DNA from: Duganella rivi
GTDB taxonomy: Bacteria; Pseudomonadota; Gammaproteobacteria; Burkholderiales; Burkholderiaceae_D
DNA length: 64,000 bases
Reading direction: 5' to 3'
Assembly (NCBI RefSeq): GCF_009857435.1
Contig: NZ_WWCK01000001.1
Location: forward strand, 1 to 64,000
Shown one piece after another: positions 58,875 through 64,000 of this stretch; the stretch's first letter is position 1; every line of letters starts with the position of its first letter. The notes under the pieces are model-generated. The model saw nothing but the letters and a program-made list of their open reading frames with translations. It searched no databases and was not told the DNA's origin. Both the position numbers and the translations under genes were made by a program.

Positions 58875-59348
58875 TCACCACTTCTTGTACGGTACGCCGT
58901 TCAGGCCGGGCTTTTCACTGAGGCTGTAGACGTCGTAGACGTCCTCGCCCTCTCTTGGCGAATCAGCCTCGCTGGCATAACTGCGCTTGCCCCAGGTTTG
59001 CGCGTCGCTCAGCATGGCGTCGGCATTGAACGGGTCGCGCGGAATGCGGCGCAGGAAAAAGATCTTGGCTTGCTTGGGGTTTTGCAGATCCGGCGTGCCT
59101 TCGACCAGTGCTTCCAGTGTTTTCGGGTAGCCGCTGCCGGCCAGCGACTTGGCAATGCGGCCTTGGTCGTAAGCGAGCTTGTAAGCGTCCAGCGCGTGGC
59201 GAATCTCGCGCAGCGACTCGCGCAAGTCCTGCTCCTGGCGGCGCTGCACCACCACTTGCGCAGTCGGGATCACCAAGGCGCTGAGCAGGCCGAGGATGGC
59301 CAGCGTCACCAGCAGCTCGATCAAAGTGAACCCGCGCGCGCGCTTCAT
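58875..59348 (-). CDS. Type II secretion/type IV pilus pseudopilin
   Basis: 157 residues. Leader MKRARG, cleavage before Phe7, Glu at +5 (FTLIELL), hydrophobic helix, then a GspG-like body with the [11 protein letters not shown] motif. The start at 59348 is fixed by the prepilin leader; the frame upstream lies in the secretin gene's C-terminus. It starts 13 bases after the secretin stop. Confidence 0.88.
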   Translation of the reverse strand: MKRARGFTLIELLVTLAILGLLSALVIPTAQVVVQRRQEQDLRESLREIRHALDAYKLAYDQGRIAKSLAGSGYPKTLEALVEGTPDLQNPKQAKIFFLRRIPRDPFNADAMLSDAQTWGKRSYASEADSPREGEDVYDVYSLSEKPGLNGVPYKKW

Positions 59349-59361
59349 TGCCCTGCTCCGC

Positions 59362-61353
59362 TTACTGCTGCACCGGCGGTGCGGCTTCAGGCGCCGGCGA
59401 CGGCTCGGCCGCAGGCGCTTGCACCGCCTGCGGTTGCGCGCCTTGCGACGGCGGCAGCGGTGCAGGCTGTGATTGCGATAGCGGAGTTGCTTGCACCGGC
59501 GATGGCGCAGGCGCTGCCGCACCGGTGGCTGCGGGCGCAGGCGCCGGCGCCTGCCGGGCCGGCGATGCCGGCAGCGGCACGGTGGCGCGCGGCGTCAAGT
59601 CCGGGCGGCGGCGGAAGCTCGCCTCGGTGCCGGCAGAGAATTCGGAAGCCGAGGCTTCTGGACGCTGCACGTTGCGGATCAAGTGCGGCGTAATCGACAG
59701 CACAATCTCGGTCTTCTGATTATCGTCGCGCTGCTTGCCGAACAAGCGGCTCACGAGCGGCAGCTCGCTAAAGCCCGGCACCTTATCCGACGAATTGCGC
59801 TCCTCGTTGTTGATCAAGCCCGCCAGTACCTGGTTCTCGCCGTCCTTCAATTGCAACATGGTCGACGCCTGGCGAGTGCCAAGTTGATAGGCCATGGTGC
59901 CGTTCTTGGTGGTGATGGCGTTCACCAGATTGCTGACCTCCAGCTGCATGCGGATCGCCACCTCGTTATTCAGGTAGATGGTCGGCTCGGCGTTCAGCGT
60001 CAGGCCGACGTCCACGTAAGTCACCGAGTCGCTGGCGAAGCCGCCCACGCCGGAGGATACGGTGGAGGTAATCACCGGCAGCTTGTCGCCGATGACGATC
60101 TTGGCTTTCTCCTTGTTGCGCACGCGGATGCGCGGATTGGCCAGCAGGTTGGAGTCAGCGTCGTTCTTGTTGGCGGTGACCGACAGGTTCACGCCGGTGA
60201 CACCGATGGTGCGCTGGTTCAGATTATTCAAATCGCGCACGGTGATGCCGGTGCCGCCCGAAGTGGACAGCGGCGCGAAGCCCAGGGTAGTCGGCCACAC
60301 TACGCCAAGATCCATCAGGCGCGAACGCTTCACTTCAAGGATTTCCACTTCCAGCATCACTTCCGCTTCCGGCGCATCCTGCAATGAAATCAAGCGCTCG
60401 GCCAGGCGAATGGCTTCCGGCGTGTCGCGCACGATGATCAGGTTGAGCTTTTCATCCACCACCACGTCGCGCGACTTGAGAATCGTCTTGAGCGTATTGG
60501 CCACCAGCTTGGCCTCGGCATTAGCAAGGAAGAAGGTCTTCACCGTCATCTCTTGGTATTCCTTGAGCTTTACCGCCACGTTGGGATAGATCAGGATGGT
60601 ATTGGCGTCCATGACTTGCTGCTCCAGCTGATTGGTCAGCAGCAGGAAGTAGATGGCCGATTCGACGGTGCTGTTCTTCAGCAGCACAGTGGTCTTCTGA
60701 TCGGTCTTCACATCCTTGTCGAACACGAAGTTCAAGCCCGAGCGGCGCGAGATCACTTCAAACACCTGCTTCAGCGGCGCATCGCGGAACTCGATGGTAA
60801 TCGGCTGCTTGTAGGATTTCGACAGGCCCGACTCCACTGCCGGCGGCGCACTCTTGTCGGCGACTTCGCGCAGCATGGCGCGCGCCTTGTCGCTGTCCGG
60901 CGATTCGGTCAGGATGGCGTTGAGCTTTTGCTTGGCCAGTTCATACTCGCCTTTGTTGAGGTGCTGGGTGGCGGCTTCCATCAACCTGGCCTGGCGGCTG
61001 TCGCGATCCAGCGAACGCAGGCCGGCGACGGCGCGCTCGTTGCGCGCGTCAAGACCCAGCACGCGGCGGTAGCCCTGCTCTGCCTGCGCGGCGCGGCCCT
61101 CGGATTGGTCACGCTCGGCAGCTTCCAGCAAGCGCTGGACGGCGCGATCGCGCGCACTCAGATAAGCGCTGCGGTATTGCGCGTTGGTCGGATCGGCCTG
61201 CACTGCCTCCTGGTATTTAGCGAGACCCGCTTCGATCTGATTTTTCGAGATCAGGTCATTGCCGTCGCGGTAGGCCATTTGCGCGGCGCAGCCGCTCAGC
61301 AGGATGGCCAGCGCAGCGCAGCGGCCTATGGTCATAAGAAGGCTAGCCATCAC
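59362..61353 (-). CDS. Secretin with N-terminal lipobox and TPR repeats
   Basis: 663 residues. Lipoprotein signal (LLSGC, Cys near 22), TPR-like repeats at about 30-165, a short N-terminal secretin domain ([14 protein letters not shown]), N-domain at about 270-345 and the secretin barrel with [15 protein letters not shown] near 545. After about 600 a Pro/Ala-rich tail follows. It forms the outer-membrane channel for pseudopilus or pilus assembly. TPR plus secretin in one chain resembles MshL/PilQ-like proteins of a few systems rather than GspD proper. Overlaps its upstream neighbour by 4 bases. Confidence 0.88.
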   Translation of the reverse strand: MMASLLMTIGRCAALAILLSGCAAQMAYRDGNDLISKNQIEAGLAKYQEAVQADPTNAQYRSAYLSARDRAVQRLLEAAERDQSEGRAAQAEQGYRRVLGLDARNERAVAGLRSLDRDSRQARLMEAATQHLNKGEYELAKQKLNAILTESPDSDKARAMLREVADKSAPPAVESGLSKSYKQPITIEFRDAPLKQVFEVISRRSGLNFVFDKDVKTDQKTTVLLKNSTVESAIYFLLLTNQLEQQVMDANTILIYPNVAVKLKEYQEMTVKTFFLANAEAKLVANTLKTILKSRDVVVDEKLNLIIVRDTPEAIRLAERLISLQDAPEAEVMLEVEILEVKRSRLMDLGVVWPTTLGFAPLSTSGGTGITVRDLNNLNQRTIGVTGVNLSVTANKNDADSNLLANPRIRVRNKEKAKIVIGDKLPVITSTVSSGVGGFASDSVTYVDVGLTLNAEPTIYLNNEVAIRMQLEVSNLVNAITTKNGTMAYQLGTRQASTMLQLKDGENQVLAGLINNEERNSSDKVPGFSELPLVSRLFGKQRDDNQKTEIVLSITPHLIRNVQRPEASASEFSAGTEASFRRRPDLTPRATVPLPASPARQAPAPAPAATGAAAPAPSPVQATPLSQSQPAPLPPSQGAQPQAVQAPAAEPSPAPEAAPPVQQ

Positions 61354-61892
61354 TCAAGTGCTCCAATATTCATCTGTTGTTGCTGATTCAAAGGCATATA
61401 GGTCAAGGACATCAGCGGCGGCGCAATCTTCTCGACGCGGTAGACGCCATCGATCACGGTTTGATTGCGCACCGAGTAGGTCTTGTCGCCGCGCGCGAGG
61501 AACACTTCCCACGCGCCGTCCGCCAGCGCCTTGCCGATGTAGGTGAACGGCATTGGCGGCGCCACCGGCGCCGGCGGCGGCGTGTTCGATGGCGGCGGCG
61601 GAGGTGGCGGCGGCGGATTCCAGTTCTGGCCTGCGAACACGCCCTCGCCCGAGGCGAAGGTAGCGTCGCCAGCTTCGCCCACCAGCTGCGCGCGCGGGAT
61701 CAGCGGCAGGATCACGGCGTCGGCTTGCTGCGGCTTGTCGCTGCCGGCGGTGCGTGGTGCAGGCGCTTGCGCCGGCGTGTTGGTGCGCGCCACCGGTTCG
61801 GCAATGCTGCCGGAAGGCGAGTTATCGCCAAACAGCACCAGCCCTGCGGCGCCCACCAGCGCCAGCACCATCACTATCTGATAGGGCTTCAT
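61350..61892 (-). CDS. PilP/GspC-like periplasmic protein
   Basis: 180 residues. One N-terminal membrane helix (about 5-21), a Pro/Ala-rich linker including nine consecutive prolines (about 93-101), and a small C-terminal beta domain (PFTYIGKALADGAWEVFLARG) like the homology region of GspC or PilP, which docks to the secretin. The assignment rests on position and this domain, not on strong motifs. Confidence 0.7.
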   Translation of the reverse strand: MKPYQIVMVLALVGAAGLVLFGDNSPSGSIAEPVARTNTPAQAPAPRTAGSDKPQQADAVILPLIPRAQLVGEAGDATFASGEGVFAGQNWNPPPPPPPPPSNTPPPAPVAPPMPFTYIGKALADGAWEVFLARGDKTYSVRNQTVIDGVYRVEKIAPPLMSLTYMPLNQQQQMNIGALE

Positions 61893-62452
61893 GGCTCGGC
61901 ATCCTTCAGGTACAAGGTAAAGCGCAAGCGCGCTTCCACCGTGGGGTCGGCAATGGTGTCGCGGCGGAAGCCCACTTCATCGAGCGAGGCATACGGCATG
62001 GCGCGCAAGCCCTGCATGGCGAACTGCCAGATCGATTGATACGGCCCTTTCACCGGCAAGATGATTTGGTAAGTGCTGACGCGGCTCGCCTTGTCGTAGC
62101 CCGCCTTGTACTCGCCTTGATTCAGCACCAGGCTGGACTTGGCGGCAAGGTCGAACAGCACTTTCACTTGCTGCTCGGCGTAGCGCTTCTCGCCCAGCGT
62201 ATCGTAGAACGCAGCGAGGTTTTGATTGGCCGACGGCGGTGGCGGCGGCGTTACCAGCGCGGACGGCGCGGGCAATGGCTGCGCCATCACGCGTGCTTGC
62301 GCGGCGCGCTGCGGCAGCAGCCATGCCCACGCTGCCACGCCGGCGATGCACAAGGCAATCGCCACGCACGCCGGAATACCAAGACGCAGCACGGCAATGC
62401 GCGCGCGCAGCAGCAGCGCCGCCACATTCACTTGATTCAGCGCGGCTGCCAT
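61889..62452 (-). CDS. PilO/GspM-like inner-membrane protein
   Basis: 187 residues. Cytoplasmic N-terminus, one membrane helix (about 26-46), a Pro-rich stretch (about 60-73), and a ferredoxin-like C-terminal domain. Fits the PilO/GspM slot between a PilN-like and a PilP-like protein. It overlaps the PilN-like gene by 16 bases and the PilP-like gene by 4. Named by position. Confidence 0.7.
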   Translation of the reverse strand: MAAALNQVNVAALLLRARIAVLRLGIPACVAIALCIAGVAAWAWLLPQRAAQARVMAQPLPAPSALVTPPPPPSANQNLAAFYDTLGEKRYAEQQVKVLFDLAAKSSLVLNQGEYKAGYDKASRVSTYQIILPVKGPYQSIWQFAMQGLRAMPYASLDEVGFRRDTIADPTVEARLRFTLYLKDAEP

Positions 62453-62985
62453 GTGGCCTCCAATTGGAATCGCAATGGCCGGTTAGGGTCGGCGTCGTTG
62501 ATTTCATGGCGAATCAGAATCACGCCGCTGAAACTCTCCTGCTCTTTCAGCGCTGCCACATAGTCCACCATATCGTCGCTGGTCTTGGTTTCAGCGGTAA
62601 TCTTGAGGATGCGCTTGCGTGGATCGGGTTCCATTGCCACTAGCGCCACCGTGCGCGGCGTGGCGGCCAGCACCGCGTCCTGCAGCTCGCGCCACGGCAG
62701 ATTCAGTTGCATCACCGCGCCGTTGACGAAGCTGGCCTGCGCTTCAGGAATGACAACACGCGCCACTTCCGCTGCGGGACGCTTCGACAGCGCGGCAACG
62801 CGTTCCCGCAAATGCTCCACTTGATGCGCGCGTTCACGCTGCTGCTCAACCAGGTGCCAGCCGCCAAGCGCCGCACCGGCGCACAGCAGCACGCCCACGC
62901 CGGCCAGCGCCAGCACGGCGGGATGGACATGGAACAAAGTGCGGCGCGCGCTGCGCGGTGCGAAATCGATCTTCATGCTTTTCAT
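62437..62985 (-). CDS. PilN/GspL-like inner-membrane protein
   Basis: 182 residues. Short basic N-terminus with an IDFAPRS motif, the PilN signature for docking to PilM, one membrane helix (about 22-42), a coiled coil and a ferredoxin-like domain. The ATG at 62985 overlaps the previous stop; a second ATG nine bases on is equally possible. Confidence 0.72.
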   Translation of the reverse strand: MKSMKIDFAPRSARRTLFHVHPAVLALAGVGVLLCAGAALGGWHLVEQQRERAHQVEHLRERVAALSKRPAAEVARVVIPEAQASFVNGAVMQLNLPWRELQDAVLAATPRTVALVAMEPDPRKRILKITAETKTSDDMVDYVAALKEQESFSGVILIRHEINDADPNRPLRFQLEATWQPR

Positions 62986-63776
62986 GCCGCGCCTCCGTTC
63001 AACACGCTGCATGGAATCTGAGCCGAGCTAGTCGCCGGTTTGATCCACGCGGCAGGCGCGTTGCCATGCACTTGCAGCAGCGACGGCGCCTCCATATCCA
63101 GCAGCAGCGCTTCGCGTTGCAGGGTTTGCGTCAGCCAGTCTTGATCTGCGCCTTGTGGAATCGGCAACGCGCGTACGGCACGCAAGCCTTTGCCATCGGT
63201 TTCAGTGGCGGCCAACGTCAACAACTGCTCGTGCACGAGGCCAAACCATGCGCCCTGCTTGAGGCCATGGCGACTCGTGTTCCATGCGCTGACAAAGCGC
63301 GGCTCGATAGCGACGGTGGACAGCTTGCAGTCCTGCGCCACCACGCGCAGCGCGGCCAGCAAGGCACGCGGCACGGCGGCGGCGAAGAACGGCTGCACCG
63401 CATCCCAGTCAGCCGAGACTTGCCACGCCGCAGGCACCTCGCCGTACAGCGATTGAAAACGCAGAGCGGCCGCCGCTTCCAGGTCGGCCATGCGCGCTGC
63501 GCCAGCCGGCGGCGTCACGCGCCACATGCGGGTCAACTCGTCGGACAGTACAAAGCTGACTGGCCAGCCTTCCACGTTCAACTCGCCCAGCACGGCGCGC
63601 AAGGCGTTGGCAATGGCGTCTGCCGGATGGTCGCCGGATGGCGCGATCTGCTGCGAGGCCAGCGTTTCCGGCGCGGTTGCGGCGCGGCCCGGGAAGCGCC
63701 AGCGAGCTACGCGCTGCACGCTCACGGCATGCGGCGCGACGTCGATGCGCAAGAATTGTCCGATCGCTCTACGCAT
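62982..63776 (-). CDS. PilM/MshI-like cytoplasmic protein
   Basis: 264 residues, no membrane segment. The position directly after an assembly ATPase and before a PilN-like protein, and the length, fit the actin-fold PilM/GspL-cytoplasmic/MshI slot, but ATP-binding motifs of the actin family are not obvious by eye. It starts within the last 8 bases of the ATPase gene. Function assigned by context. Confidence 0.6.
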   Translation of the reverse strand: MRRAIGQFLRIDVAPHAVSVQRVARWRFPGRAATAPETLASQQIAPSGDHPADAIANALRAVLGELNVEGWPVSFVLSDELTRMWRVTPPAGAARMADLEAAAALRFQSLYGEVPAAWQVSADWDAVQPFFAAAVPRALLAALRVVAQDCKLSTVAIEPRFVSAWNTSRHGLKQGAWFGLVHEQLLTLAATETDGKGLRAVRALPIPQGADQDWLTQTLQREALLLDMEAPSLLQVHGNAPAAWIKPATSSAQIPCSVLNGGAA

Positions 63777-64000
63777 GCAAGGTCACCCGTTTAATTTCAG
63801 TCAGCGTGGTGCTGCCGCGCTTGACCAGTTCCAGCGCGGCCTGACGCAGGCTGCGCGTGCCATTTTCGTGCGCCGCTTGTTTGATCTGGCGGATCGGCCG
63901 CTTGTCGACAATCAGTTCGCGGATTTCGTCGTTCAAGGTCAGAATCTCCGCGATGGAACGGCGGCCTTTGTAGCCGGTGCCGCGGCAATCGCCGCAGCCC
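63769..64000 (-). CDS. GspE/PilB-type assembly ATPase, C-terminal part (partial)
   Basis: The last 76 codons of a GspE/PulE-family ATPase that powers pseudopilus or pilus assembly; the rest is beyond the right edge. The end of the tetracysteine zinc motif (GCGDCRGTGYKGR) and the family C-terminus (RSLRQAALELVKRGSTTLTEI) are clear. The stop at 63769-63771 overlaps the PilM-like start. Confidence 0.9.
   Translation of the reverse strand, partial: GCGDCRGTGYKGRRSIAEILTLNDEIRELIVDKRPIRQIKQAAHENGTRSLRQAALELVKRGSTTLTEIKRVTLHA

Overview
The window is chromosomal DNA from a GC-rich betaproteobacterium, most likely an Oxalobacteraceae member near Massilia, Duganella or Rugamonas. The evidence is the 5' end of a 16S rRNA gene at the left edge, whose first variable region has the form usual in that group, together with a PEP-CTERM protein, an AcnD/PrpF-type methylcitrate cluster and a ferredoxin-type CysI/DUF934 sulfur operon. 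The genus is inference; the gene families are read directly from the sequence. No tRNA gene, insertion sequence, prophage or CRISPR array was found. The content is mostly core metabolism and signalling.

Layout. 1-413: start of an rrn operon (minus strand) with leader and two tandem promoters. 533-3537: a LytS/LytTR-type two-component pair and a NarL-type orphan sensor kinase. 3534-6353: porin, methyltransferase and CysB regulator (minus). 6507-12566: assimilatory sulfate reduction operon (cysI, DUF934, cysH, cysD, cysN), then the siroheme methyltransferase gene cobA. 12671-16910: a helical-repeat protein, a glutamine cyclotransferase, then CbiX chelatase and the LptG/LptF LPS exporter (minus). 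16995-20630: PepA, a lipoprotein, a small unknown protein and exonuclease III. 20806-26146: a five-PAS GGDEF-EAL protein and the ActP/YjcH acetate uptake pair. 26387-35886: the methylcitrate cluster prpB-prpC-acnD-prpF-prpE facing its sigma-54 activator prpR. 35989-44432: hydrolase plus a second LytS/LytTR pair, a large MacB-like permease without ATPase, and a tricorn-like protease. 44528-47661: ClpA, ClpS and a cold-shock protein. 47838-51447: rmlB, rmlA, rmlC and an acyltransferase. 51609-56980: Icd, RluE-like pseudouridine synthase, HD-GYP protein, ribosomal protein S20 and MurJ. 57044-64000: a PEP-CTERM protein and an eight-gene type II secretion/type IV pilus-like operon running off the right edge.

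Working together. CysD/CysN activate sulfate to APS, the Fe-S type CysH reduces APS to sulfite, and siroheme CysI reduces sulfite to sulfide. CobA and CbiX supply two of the siroheme steps, and CysB is read divergently. No cysC or cysJ is present, which fits direct APS reduction and a ferredoxin-fed sulfite reductase. PrpE, PrpC, AcnD/PrpF and PrpB together convert propionate to pyruvate and succinate, and a near-consensus sigma-54 promoter precedes prpB.

The less expected signals are non-coding: a perfect palindrome present three times, two copies of it inside 143-bp repeats; a 12-bp inverted repeat that could bury the porin start codon; a 10-bp inverted repeat holding divergent -10 boxes for rpsT and murJ, plus a long-range stem in the rpsT leader; an 11-bp perfect dyad before rmlB; and several genes whose TATAAT lies so close to the start codon that a leaderless mRNA is likely.
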